Origin: Olsenella uli | GTDB taxonomy: Bacteria > Actinomycetota > Coriobacteriia > Coriobacteriales > Atopobiaceae | DNA length: 64,000 nucleotides | Direction: 5' to 3' | Assembly (NCBI RefSeq): GCF_901212655.1 | Contig: NZ_CAAKON010000021.1 | Span: 86,045 to 150,044, forward strand | Position numbers and translations under genes: made by a program | Part shown: piece after piece, positions 16,480 through 24,447 of the stretch | Numbering within the stretch: position 1 is the first letter of the stretch | Layout of the letters: each line of letters starts with the position of its first letter | The notes under the pieces: model-generated | The model's database searches: none | What the model saw: only the letters and a program-made list of their open reading frames with translations | Told to the model about the DNA's origin: nothing

Positions 16480-19203
16480 ATGGATTCTGGCAAGTGGGCG
16501 CTGGCGGCATTTGCGCTGGGAGCCGCCATGGCCTTTACGATCACCGTCGTCGTGCGCCTGTGCATCGCCGAGCGGGAATCCGAGCGCAAGGACGCCGAGG
16601 GGGCACGAGAGGAGGCCGCACACGCTGCCGAGGGCTCGGAAGCCGCAAACCCGCAGCCCACGCTCAGAAAGTCCGAGGTTAATGGCACCTCTTCAGCTGC
16701 CGGAGCCCAGGATGGCAACAAGGCCGTTGCCAAGGCGGATGGAGCCAAGGATAGCAAGGAGGCCACTACCAAGGCGGCCAGCCCCCGAGATGGCAAGGGG
16801 GCCATCGCCGTGGCGGCAGGCCCCTCCGTAACGGCAGAGGCATCCGCACTCGCTGCCGACTCGAGTGCCGCCGAATTCGTCGCAACGCCCGAGGCCACCG
16901 AACTTGCGACTGCCTCGCACGGCGCGCCCGCCGCACCAGAGCCCGACGCCGCACCAGAGCCCGCCGCACCTGAGCACGCCGCCCCGCTCGACATGGAGGA
17001 GCTCACCGCCACGCTCCTGCGCAGCGCAGACCCCATCTCAGACCTCAAGCACGAGGCTGGCCGCATACGCACCGCCGAAGCCCATGCGGCAGACGACGGG
17101 GGCATCGAGCCCTCGAGCCTCGACTCCTACCTCGCCCGCGCGCTCGACGAGGCGGGCCTCTTCTCCAAGGACGCCGGCACGCCCGACGTCACCGTCGTGC
17201 TCCCCAGCCGCAGCAAGACGTTCTACCTGCGCGTCAACGATTCCTCGATCGCTTGGCCGGACATGGTGCGCGTGCTCGCCGTCGAAAGCGCCCTCAACCG
17301 CACCCTGTTTGCCTGGGAGCACCTTGTGCGGGACGCCCAGGCAGACGACGGAGACGTTGCCGGTGGCGTGGCCGAGACCGGCGCCCCGCGGCGCCACAAA
17401 CCCAGCGAGGCGGAGCCGCACGCGTCGGACACCGCCCTTCAGAACGCATCCCGCACCGCCAGCCCATCGCCTTCGCTCGAGGACTGCTACCGCTTCAACC
17501 AGGCCCTCGCCTCCTCCATCACCGCGCAGCTCGGGTCCTCGCCCATCCGCCGCGCCAGCATGTCAGACGTGCTGGGCGAGTGGGGCGCCCGCCAGGCCAT
17601 CGCGGCCGGCATAGAGACGTTCCGTCTTCCCGTGCGGCTCAGCGCAAGCTTCCGCGTAAACCTGATGGGCGGAGACGCCGCCATCGCGATCAAGCACGTG
17701 CCGTGGAACGTGTTCCCCGCCTCGGTGTGGTCCGAGGAGCTGGGCCGCGTCATTCCCGCCACGCGCCAGATGCGCGAGCAGGCGGCGAGCGCCTACGCCA
17801 TGCGGACGGCCCTGCTGCTGGCCAGCCACGCCTTCCGCTGCTCGAGGCGCCTCTGCCACGTCTTCGTAGCCGTCTCGGAGGACTCGCCCACGCGCCACGC
17901 GTGCCTACTCTCGGGCGACGTCGAGCGCGAGCGCCTCGGCGAGTTCGACCTCTCCGCGCCGTTCAACCCCGAGTCCGTCTGTCGCATGCTCGGCTTTCGC
18001 ATGCGGCTCGAGGGCGGCGTGCTACAGGAGGTGGAACAGGGCTTTTCGCTCGACTCCGAGCGCTTCTGCCCGCGCACGCGCTACGAGTCCGTAGACCTTT
18101 CCAACCGCATCCTGCCGCGCTTTGAGTCGCGGCTCCTCGGCGTCACGCGCGTGAGCGACCTCGCCATCAACGAGAATGCGCACCGTGCCGAGATGGCCCA
18201 GGTCTTGGCCCGCACGCTGGGAACCTCCACCGAGCACAACGTGCGCGAGATCCTCGACCTCACGCAGGGCGACAAGGACCCCTCGGTTCGCGAGGCGGGC
18301 GAGCGTACGGCCGAGCGCCTCATCGACGGAAGCCTTCCAGACAGCGACGCCCTCGCCTTCTCGGACGAGTTCATCTTTGGCGACGACCTCTCGCGCGCCT
18401 GCGAGCGCGCGGCGAGCCTCCTCAGGGCCGGCCGCGCCAGCGAGGCGGTGGACGTGCTCACGGAGGCCCTTGCCCCCGTCGACGCGCTCGACACCTACAC
18501 GGACACGGACGCCGTGGCCTGGCGCGAGTTCATGGGCTACGTGGAGCGCACGCTCTACAACCGCCTGCTCGCGACGGACGGCCAGCAGGTCTGCCTCGTG
18601 CCGGATGCCTACTACAACGCCCAACTCCTGATGGCCACGGCGCTTTTGGCCAGCAACCGCCCCGGCCAGGCACTCGGCTTTGCCCGACGCGCCCAGGACC
18701 TGGACCCGTTCTGCATTGCCGGAACGCTCCGCGTGGTGCGCTGCCTGGAGGTACTGGAGCGCCGCGACGAGGCAGCCGAGGAGCTGGTTCGCCAGCTCGG
18801 GCGTGCCTATGATCCCGAGGGTCTGGGCGTCGTCTACTACCGGCTCGCCTTCATGTACTGGCGCCTTGGCAAGACCGAGCTCGCGGACGCCTGCTACCAG
18901 AAGGCGGCCGTGAGCCGCGCAAGCTGCTCGGGCGCGGCGATGGTGGAGCTCAAGACCATGCGCGCCGTCACGGGCACGGGCGGCGTGGAGCCCAAGGACG
19001 TCGAGGACGTGCTCGAGCGCGCCGACATCCCCCTCGCGCCAACCGACGAAATCCTTACCGTGCTATTCGAGGCGGCCCAGGGCGCCACGGACGCCGAGGT
19101 CTTTCCCGTGGCCAGGAGCTTCGCGGCGTTGCTTGGCGCCCTCTCCGGCGACGACGTCATGCACGGCGTCACCAACTCCATCGAGCTCGACCCAGACTGG
19201 TAA
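16480..19203 (+). CDS. Membrane-anchored TPR-like protein of unknown function
   Basis: A 907-residue protein with one N-terminal membrane segment (ALAAFALGAAMAFTITVVV, about residues 6-24), then about 150 residues of Ala/Pro/Lys/Glu-rich low-complexity linker, a poorly recognisable middle part (about 190-600) and C-terminal TPR-like helical repeats (for example NAQLLMATALLASNRPGQAL and YYRLAFMYWRLGKTELADAC). I do not recognise the middle part. The ATG at 16480 has AAGGAGAGG directly upstream; an alternative ATG at 16453 lacks one. The topology suggests an extracytosolic or cytosolic scaffold tethered to the membrane. It is divergent from the ThrE-like gene. Confidence 0.75.
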   Translation: MDSGKWALAAFALGAAMAFTITVVVRLCIAERESERKDAEGAREEAAHAAEGSEAANPQPTLRKSEVNGTSSAAGAQDGNKAVAKADGAKDSKEATTKAASPRDGKGAIAVAAGPSVTAEASALAADSSAAEFVATPEATELATASHGAPAAPEPDAAPEPAAPEHAAPLDMEELTATLLRSADPISDLKHEAGRIRTAEAHAADDGGIEPSSLDSYLARALDEAGLFSKDAGTPDVTVVLPSRSKTFYLRVNDSSIAWPDMVRVLAVESALNRTLFAWEHLVRDAQADDGDVAGGVAETGAPRRHKPSEAEPHASDTALQNASRTASPSPSLEDCYRFNQALASSITAQLGSSPIRRASMSDVLGEWGARQAIAAGIETFRLPVRLSASFRVNLMGGDAAIAIKHVPWNVFPASVWSEELGRVIPATRQMREQAASAYAMRTALLLASHAFRCSRRLCHVFVAVSEDSPTRHACLLSGDVERERLGEFDLSAPFNPESVCRMLGFRMRLEGGVLQEVEQGFSLDSERFCPRTRYESVDLSNRILPRFESRLLGVTRVSDLAINENAHRAEMAQVLARTLGTSTEHNVREILDLTQGDKDPSVREAGERTAERLIDGSLPDSDALAFSDEFIFGDDLSRACERAASLLRAGRASEAVDVLTEALAPVDALDTYTDTDAVAWREFMGYVERTLYNRLLATDGQQVCLVPDAYYNAQLLMATALLASNRPGQALGFARRAQDLDPFCIAGTLRVVRCLEVLERRDEAAEELVRQLGRAYDPEGLGVVYYRLAFMYWRLGKTELADACYQKAAVSRASCSGAAMVELKTMRAVTGTGGVEPKDVEDVLERADIPLAPTDEILTVLFEAAQGATDAEVFPVARSFAALLGALSGDDVMHGVTNSIELDPDW

Positions 19204-19259
19204 CGGCTGCAAACACGGGCAGGCCGCCTCGCCTGCGCCAGCCCCCTCAATTCGAGCGT

Positions 19260-19304
19260 GCAAACAAAAGAAGCGCCCCGACACCATCAGGTGCCGAGGC
19301 GCTT
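19260..19304 (-). terminator. Terminator of the dipeptidase gene
   Basis: AAGCGCC...GGCGCTT (19271-19304) with an inner CACC/GGTG helix forms a hairpin; on the minus strand it is followed by CTTTTGTTTG. It lies 67 bases after the dipeptidase stop codon and may also slow transcription from the convergent TPR gene. Confidence 0.85.
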
Positions 19305-19370
19305 CTCTGTGATAGTTCAGCCGCGGGAGCGCAGCCAAAGGTCAGGTTCGATGGACCAATGCAGGTGACG

Positions 19371-20813
19371 CTACAGCTCAAGCTCCATGAGCTGCGCAAT
19401 CGCGTAGATGTAGATCTTCAGGGCGAGGCGCAGCTGCTCCTCGTTCACGCCCTCATCCGGCCCATGCATCTGACCCACCCACTCGGGCGTCTCGGCCTCG
19501 GGCTCCTCGGGGCCAAAGCTCGCGGCGTTGGCGAAGTGACGAGCGTACGTGCCGCCGCCAATCGTAAACGGCTGGGTGTCGCGGCTCGTGTACTCGTTGT
19601 AGCTGCGCACGAGCGTCTGGATCTCGGGCGAGGAGGGGTCAACATAGAACGGCGGCACCGTGTTGCCCAGCACAAACTCGCAGCCGTGCGAGGCCGAGAC
19701 GTCGGCCAGGCGCTCGGCGATGGCCTCGGAGGTCGTGGACTTGGGGTAGCGGCAGTCCACCGTCTGCTCGAAGCGGCCGTCGGCCGTGGTGCGAACGGTG
19801 CCGCCGATGCAGGTGAGCGGCTCAAAGATGTCGTCGGTGGCGTCAATCCCCAAGGTGGAGCCGTCCGTGGAGCCCATGACCTGCGCCTCGAGCTCGAGGA
19901 ACGGGCGCTGTGCCTCGGAGAACACGCCGTTCTCGAGCAGGTAGTCGCACAGCATGCCGATGGCGTTCTTGGTGCCCGCCGGCAGCGATGCGTGGCCACC
20001 GATGCCGTGCGCCGTGAGGTGCACGAGTCCGTCACAGGCGGCCTCGATGACGATGCCCTCGGCCTCGGGAAGCTTGGCGGCGTCGGCACGCACGTACGCC
20101 TGGGCCTCGCGCGGGATGGCATTGGTCACCGTGCCGCCGTCGAGCGAGACGATGGCAGCCGGCTCGTTCTCAGCGGCACCCCCCGCCACCTCAGGAGAGC
20201 GGAACGTGGCCGAGAGCTGGCCCTTCTCGCCGCAGCACACCGGGAACTCGGCGTCGGGCGTGAACAGGAAGGCCGGCTGCTCATAGTTCTCGAGGTACCA
20301 GTCCACGTCTCCCATGCCGGTCTCCTCGTTGGCGCCAAGCATGACGCGCAGCGTGTACGGGAGCCTCTCGCCCGTCTCCTCGACCCGCTCGGCAAAGAAG
20401 CGTGCGGCGTGGAGCGAGAGCACGGCGGGGCCCTTGTCGTCGATGACGCCGCGACCAAGCAGCCAGCCGTCGCGGACCTCCATCTTGTAGGGGTCGGTGT
20501 GCCAGCCCGGGCCCTCGGGAACCACGTCTACATGGGCGATGGTGGCAATCTGCTTCTCCGAGACGCCGGGAAGGTCGGCATAGCCGAGGTAGCCGTCGCA
20601 GTCGTGGGCGTTGAGGCCCATGCGGTCCGCGATGCAGAGTGCCTCGTCCAGGGCCTCGCGCGGGCCGGGACCCCAGGGGGCGCCCTCCTCGGCACGGTCG
20701 AGCTCCTCCACACTGCGGTGGCTCACGAGCTCCGCGATATCCTCGAGCACCTCGGGCCACACGCGGTCCACAAAGGCGTCAATATCATGCTTGAGCTGGT
20801 CGTTATTGGCCAT
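19371..20813 (-). CDS. Sapep/PepV-family metallo-dipeptidase (M20)
   Basis: A 480-residue M20 peptidase that cleaves dipeptides in the cytosol using two metal ions (Zn or Mn). Metal and catalytic motifs are present: AHVDVVPEG with H94 and D96, GRGVIDDKGP with the bridging Asp near 124, GANEETGMGD with Glu162/Glu163, and TIGGGTYARHF near the C-terminus. A strong AAGGAGG site precedes the ATG at 20813, and a terminator follows. The lid domain (about 190-390) is of normal size. It is a single-gene unit. Confidence 0.92.
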   Translation of the reverse strand: MANNDQLKHDIDAFVDRVWPEVLEDIAELVSHRSVEELDRAEEGAPWGPGPREALDEALCIADRMGLNAHDCDGYLGYADLPGVSEKQIATIAHVDVVPEGPGWHTDPYKMEVRDGWLLGRGVIDDKGPAVLSLHAARFFAERVEETGERLPYTLRVMLGANEETGMGDVDWYLENYEQPAFLFTPDAEFPVCCGEKGQLSATFRSPEVAGGAAENEPAAIVSLDGGTVTNAIPREAQAYVRADAAKLPEAEGIVIEAACDGLVHLTAHGIGGHASLPAGTKNAIGMLCDYLLENGVFSEAQRPFLELEAQVMGSTDGSTLGIDATDDIFEPLTCIGGTVRTTADGRFEQTVDCRYPKSTTSEAIAERLADVSASHGCEFVLGNTVPPFYVDPSSPEIQTLVRSYNEYTSRDTQPFTIGGGTYARHFANAASFGPEEPEAETPEWVGQMHGPDEGVNEEQLRLALKIYIYAIAQLMELEL

Positions 20814-21024
20814 GGGGCCTCCTTAGTCTCCATGCGCGGCGCGCGCTGCCGGCGAGCGGCGCAGATAGGTTCAGTCCAAACCAGTGTAGCGCGTAGAGCG
20901 CCGGAGGCGGCGCCCCATCGGCACCCGTTACGGCTTTGGCGTCGCCGGCACGGCGCGCCTCGAGCAGGCCTCCCGTCGACACCCGTCGTGGCCTCGGGAC
21001 CGACGGCGCAAAGCGAGCCGTGCG

Positions 21025-21972
21025 TCATCGCCGCTGACGACCCCAGTGCTTCGGGCTACCCGTCGCGGAGCGCCCCGCACGGACCCGATCCTGTGCCCTC
21101 CAGATGCCGAATACAACAAGCGACGCCACCAGGTACCCGGCAAGGTCGAACGGGAGGTCCTTGACGTCGAAGTGCCTCCCGGGCACGAAGATCTTGTGGG
21201 TCTGGTCCACGAGCGAGCACAGGGCGCAGAAGCAGACCGTAGCCGCGAACAGCGCGCAAGCCGAGGGCCCGCGCCCGGTGGCCGACGCGCGGCCGGCGGT
21301 GCGCCCTGGGCCATGGGTGTCCCCACGCCGAGAAGCGCCGGGCCCGGCCCCAAGGACGCCTCGCCAAAAGATCGCGGTAAGCGAGGCGAAGAGGCCCACC
21401 GCGGCAAACTCGACGGCATGCGCCACGCGACGCACGCGCTGGAGCCAGAACGCGGCAACCCTCGGCAGCTTCGAGAGGTCGGGGGCTTGCGAGGAATCGG
21501 ATGCGCCCTCGGACGCCTGCGTGGAGTCAATCGCGCCCTGGGTCGCCTCGCTCGGGTCCGAGTCATCGGCTTTAGAGGAGGCACTGCCGACAGCAGGTGC
21601 CTCTCCCCCGTCCGTCGCGGTGGCAGCCTCCCCGTGGCCGGCGCTCACCTCTCCGCCAGAGGCCGCCCCTGCGGCCGAGGCCACGACCTCGCTCGCCACG
21701 CGCTCGGCAGAAGCCGAGAGCCGCGAGGTGCCCTCGGCGGATTGCTCGGTTAGCGCCCATATGGCCACGAGCGAGAGCACGAGGCACACCAGCGAGACGA
21801 CGCGTAGGAGCCAGAGCCCGCGGCTCCGCAAGCGCTCGCCCCCACGCACGCGCCCGCGTCCCAGGGCGGCAGCGTCGTCCCGCGAGCGCCCAGGGCCCTT
21901 GTGCTCACAACCCGCCGACGGCCCATCAGACAGCTCGCCGCGCCCGTCAATCTGTATACGTTCATCGGTCAT
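21025..21972 (-). CDS. VanZ-like membrane protein with long variable insert
   Basis: A 315-residue protein. After a charged N-terminus comes a first membrane helix (LLRVVSLVCLVLSLVAIWAL, about 53-72), then about 90 low-complexity residues rich in Ala, Ser, Glu and Asp, and then the VanZ core: VAHAVEFAAVGLFASL, a helix with ALCSLVDQTHKIFVPGRHF and DLPFDLAGYLVASLVVF. The DxxHKxFVPGR...D..D..G pattern is the VanZ family signature. The role of VanZ domains outside glycopeptide resistance is not established. It overlaps nothing and appears monocistronic. Confidence 0.8.
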   Translation of the reverse strand: MTDERIQIDGRGELSDGPSAGCEHKGPGRSRDDAAALGRGRVRGGERLRSRGLWLLRVVSLVCLVLSLVAIWALTEQSAEGTSRLSASAERVASEVVASAAGAASGGEVSAGHGEAATATDGGEAPAVGSASSKADDSDPSEATQGAIDSTQASEGASDSSQAPDLSKLPRVAAFWLQRVRRVAHAVEFAAVGLFASLTAIFWRGVLGAGPGASRRGDTHGPGRTAGRASATGRGPSACALFAATVCFCALCSLVDQTHKIFVPGRHFDVKDLPFDLAGYLVASLVVFGIWRAQDRVRAGRSATGSPKHWGRQRR

Positions 21973-22082
21973 GCGGCGTAGTGTACAACGCCCGCCGCCG
22001 CGCGCATGAGAATGCCACGGATTGGAGATGCCTGCGGCGATGCGGGCATGATGCGGCCCCGGGATCGCCGCGGGCCGTCCGC

Positions 22083-22200
22083 CCCATCGACATCAACGTC
22101 AAGAGCGCGCTGAACGGCTGCCAGGCCGCGGTTCGCGTGTTCGAGGCCCCGGCACGCATGGCGTCATCATCAACACAAGCTCCATGGACTCGGCGAGACA
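22083..22200 (+). pseudogene. Fragment of a short-chain dehydrogenase (SDR)
   Basis: Plus-strand bases from 22083 encode IDINVKSALNGCQAAVRVFE, a match to the SDR helix before the catalytic strand; after a frame change near 22148 the next frame gives HGVIINTSSMDS, the SDR strand with the catalytic Ser region. Neither the N-terminal TGxxxGxG nor the YxxxK motif is present. It is a relic of about 40 codons in an otherwise empty 318-base gap (21973-22291). Confidence 0.65.
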
Positions 22201-22291
22201 AGCGGGGCGGCAATCCCTGCTGCATGCGCCAGGAGCTGCCGCCCCTTGTGAACTCAGCGTTTGAACGGGGCCTCCGCCCGGACGCCCTCGC

Positions 22292-22870
22292 CTACCTGCC
22301 ATGCTTGCCCGAGATCACGAAGCGCACGAACAGCGTGAGCGACGTCACCACGGCGCCGATGCCAAAGCCCATGTAGAGCAGCTCGAACGCATCGGTGCCG
22401 TGGATGAGCTGGCCCAGGAAGTAGACGCCCATCACCACGACGATGACACCCACGAGCTTCTCCTTGAGGTCGTCGAGGTCGCGGATCTCGAGCCACTCGG
22501 GCATGTGGACGTCCGGGTCAATGAAGAGCGAGTAGAGGCCCACCGCCATGATGTACATGACGATGGAGAGCAGAAAGAAGTCCGCGCACTCGATGTACTC
22601 AACGAGCATCGTCTGCATGTCGAGCTCGCCGCGCAGCACGCCCGTGGTAATGACGCCCACGTCCATCAGCGTGCGGATGGTGAGCGTGAGCGCCGCCACG
22701 AGCAGCCCCACGCTGGGGATGGCAGCCATGAATCTCGTGCCGGCAATGATGCCCTGCTGCACGCTGTGCCCGCCGATGCCCTTGCCCGGATCCTGGGGAC
22801 TCTCCGGGCCACATTCTGCGAGCGCTGGGCGAGGGGGCATCTGGGTGTTGGCGTCTTCTCGGCTGGCCAT
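22292..22870 (-). CDS. YqhA-family (UPF0114) membrane protein
   Basis: A 192-residue protein with an N-terminal polar tail of about 40 residues and three to four membrane helices. The family pattern is clear in YIECADFFLLSIVMYIMAVG, GLYSLFID and LEIRDLDDLKEKLVGVIVVV. Function is unknown, although YqhA proteins are widespread inner-membrane proteins. It stands alone, divergent from pfkA. Confidence 0.88.
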   Translation of the reverse strand: MASREDANTQMPPRPALAECGPESPQDPGKGIGGHSVQQGIIAGTRFMAAIPSVGLLVAALTLTIRTLMDVGVITTGVLRGELDMQTMLVEYIECADFFLLSIVMYIMAVGLYSLFIDPDVHMPEWLEIRDLDDLKEKLVGVIVVVMGVYFLGQLIHGTDAFELLYMGFGIGAVVTSLTLFVRFVISGKHGR

Positions 22871-22939
22871 GTGTCTCCTGACTCGCGGGTTCGGTTACCT
22901 CCATTGTGCGGTACGCGGCGCCCGTACACTGTCCTTGCG

Positions 22940-22995
22940 CTGTGCTGGCCACCAAAGGGGGCCCAGCTGCCACCGAGCGGACTGTGCTGGCCACC
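22940..22995. repeat. 14-bp direct repeat upstream of pfkA
   Basis: CTGTGCTGGCCACC occurs at 22940-22953 and again at 22982-22995 (period 42 bp) in the region between yqhA and pfkA. It is of unknown significance. Confidence 0.7.
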
Positions 22996-23134
22996 GCACG
23001 AGCCAAAACACGCCAGCCGCACAGCCACGCCCGCAACATCGGCCGCCGCGTTGTGCCAAACTGGAGCGCCGACATGACCATGGCCGCGTCCGCTCGTCAG
23101 CACCCGGGGCGCGACACTCCCGAAAGGGGATCCC

Positions 23135-24211
23135 ATGCTCAGAATCGGGCTGCTCACCAGCGGCGGAGACTGCCAGGCGCTCAACGCCACCATGCGTGGC
23201 GTCGTGAAGACCATCCTCAACAAGTCCAAGGAGCCCGTCGAGATCTGGGGCATCGAGGACGGCTACCAGGGCCTCATCTACGGCCGCTGGCACAAGCTCG
23301 AGTGGCAGAACCTCTCTGGCGTCCTCACCCAGGGCGGCACCATCCTCGGCACGAGCCGCACTCCCTTCAAGCGCCTCGACACGCCCGAGGCCGACGGCGT
23401 GGACAAGGTGCCTGCCATGAAGCGCAACTACAACAAGCTCAAGCTCGACTGCCTCTTCATGCTGGGCGGCAACGGCTCCACCAAGACCGCCAACCGCCTG
23501 GCGCAGGAGGGCTTGAACATCATCGCCCTGCCCAAGACCATCGACAACGACACCTGGGGCACCGACATCACCTTTGGCTTCACGAGCGCCATCGACGTGG
23601 CCACGCGCTGCATCGACGACATCCACACCACGGCAAGCAGCCACGGGCGCGTCTTCGTGATCGAGATCATGGGCCACAAGGTGGGCTGGATTCCGCTGCA
23701 TGCGGGCATCGCGGGCGGTGCGGACGTCATCCTCATCCCCGAGATCCCCTACGAGATGGAGAACGTGGTCAAGGCCATCGAGCAGCGCGAGAAGGACGGC
23801 GGTCGCTTCGCCATCGTGGTGGTAGCCGAGGGCGCCATCACCAAGGAGGAGGCCGCCATGCCCAAAAAGGCCTACAAGAAGAAGGTGGCCGCCCGCGTGA
23901 AGCCCTCCGTGGCCTACGACATCGCCGAGGAGATTGCCCAGCGCACGGGACGCGAGGTGCGCGTGGCGGTGCCGGGCCACACCCAGCGCGGCGGCGCGCC
24001 CGATTCCCAGGACCGCATCTTTGCCACGCAGTGTGGCGTCGAGGGTGCGCTCGCCTGCCTGCGCGGCGAGTTTGGCATCATGGTGGCCAAGCGCAACAAC
24101 AAGATGTGCTGCGTGCCGCTCACCGAGGTTGCCGGGAAGCTCAAGTACGTGGACCCGGAGAGCGACCTGGTCCGAGAGGCCAAGGCGCTCGGCATCTCGT
24201 TCGGCGACTAG
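23135..24211 (+). CDS. pfkA: 6-phosphofructokinase
   Basis: A 358-residue phosphofructokinase that commits fructose-6-phosphate to glycolysis. The N-terminus GLLTSGGDCQALNATMRG and the catalytic PKTIDND (133-139) are intact. The nucleotide loop is GGNGS (111-115) where classical ATP enzymes have GGDGS, and the residue before TIDND is Lys, as in PPi-dependent enzymes, whereas the Gly after GGN is of ATP type. This mixed signature is shared by a clade of anaerobe PFKs, so the phosphoryl donor is uncertain. AAAGGGGATC precedes the ATG at 23135. It is followed by an unusual structured element and then a terminator. Confidence 0.93.
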   Translation: MLRIGLLTSGGDCQALNATMRGVVKTILNKSKEPVEIWGIEDGYQGLIYGRWHKLEWQNLSGVLTQGGTILGTSRTPFKRLDTPEADGVDKVPAMKRNYNKLKLDCLFMLGGNGSTKTANRLAQEGLNIIALPKTIDNDTWGTDITFGFTSAIDVATRCIDDIHTTASSHGRVFVIEIMGHKVGWIPLHAGIAGGADVILIPEIPYEMENVVKAIEQREKDGGRFAIVVVAEGAITKEEAAMPKKAYKKKVAARVKPSVAYDIAEEIAQRTGREVRVAVPGHTQRGGAPDSQDRIFATQCGVEGALACLRGEFGIMVAKRNNKMCCVPLTEVAGKLKYVDPESDLVREAKALGISFGD

Positions 24212-24234
24212 CGCCCCCCACATAAGGTCCCGCC

Positions 24235-24320
24235 GGTCGGGGCCGCCGGCATCCGTGCGCTCGGGTCACTTGCTGCGCAAGTCCCTTAGCCCTCGCGAAC
24301 GGATGCCGGCGGCCCCGACC
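24235..24320 (+). ncRNA. Structured repeat element A, 3' of pfkA
   Basis: A perfect 22-bp inverted repeat (24235-24256 with 24299-24320) encloses an inner hairpin ACTTGC-TGC-GCAAGT and flanking bulge bases. The core from GGTCACTTGC to CCCTTAG is 26 bases long and matches element B (43125-43203) at 25 positions, whereas the outer stems differ in sequence but pair. Both copies lie in sense orientation within 30 bases of the stop codon of a glycolytic gene. It may be an mRNA 3'-end structure, processing site or regulatory RNA. Type ncRNA is provisional. Confidence 0.6.
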
Positions 24321-24412
24321 TGCGTTGTCTCGCTTAGGGGCGCTAGGCGACGAACGGATGCGGTACGCCGGGCCGAACCAGGGAGCTCGCCTAACTTGAT
24401 GGGGACGAGGGA

Positions 24413-24445
24413 GGCCGCTCGTGCCTTTGGCGCGAGCGGCCTTTT
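24413..24445 (+). terminator. Terminator downstream of pfkA
   Basis: GGCCGCTCG (24413-24421) pairs with CGAGCGGCC (24433-24441), followed by TTTT. It lies just after the hcp stop region on the other strand, and so ends pfkA transcripts that read through element A. Confidence 0.85.
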
Positions 24446-24447
24446 GG

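Noticed and set aside
14892..17105. A 737-residue version of the ThrE-like protein
   Set aside because: The extra 268 N-terminal codons are antisense to the TPR gene and have low-complexity composition; the ATG at 16301 has a good ribosome site and gives the family length.
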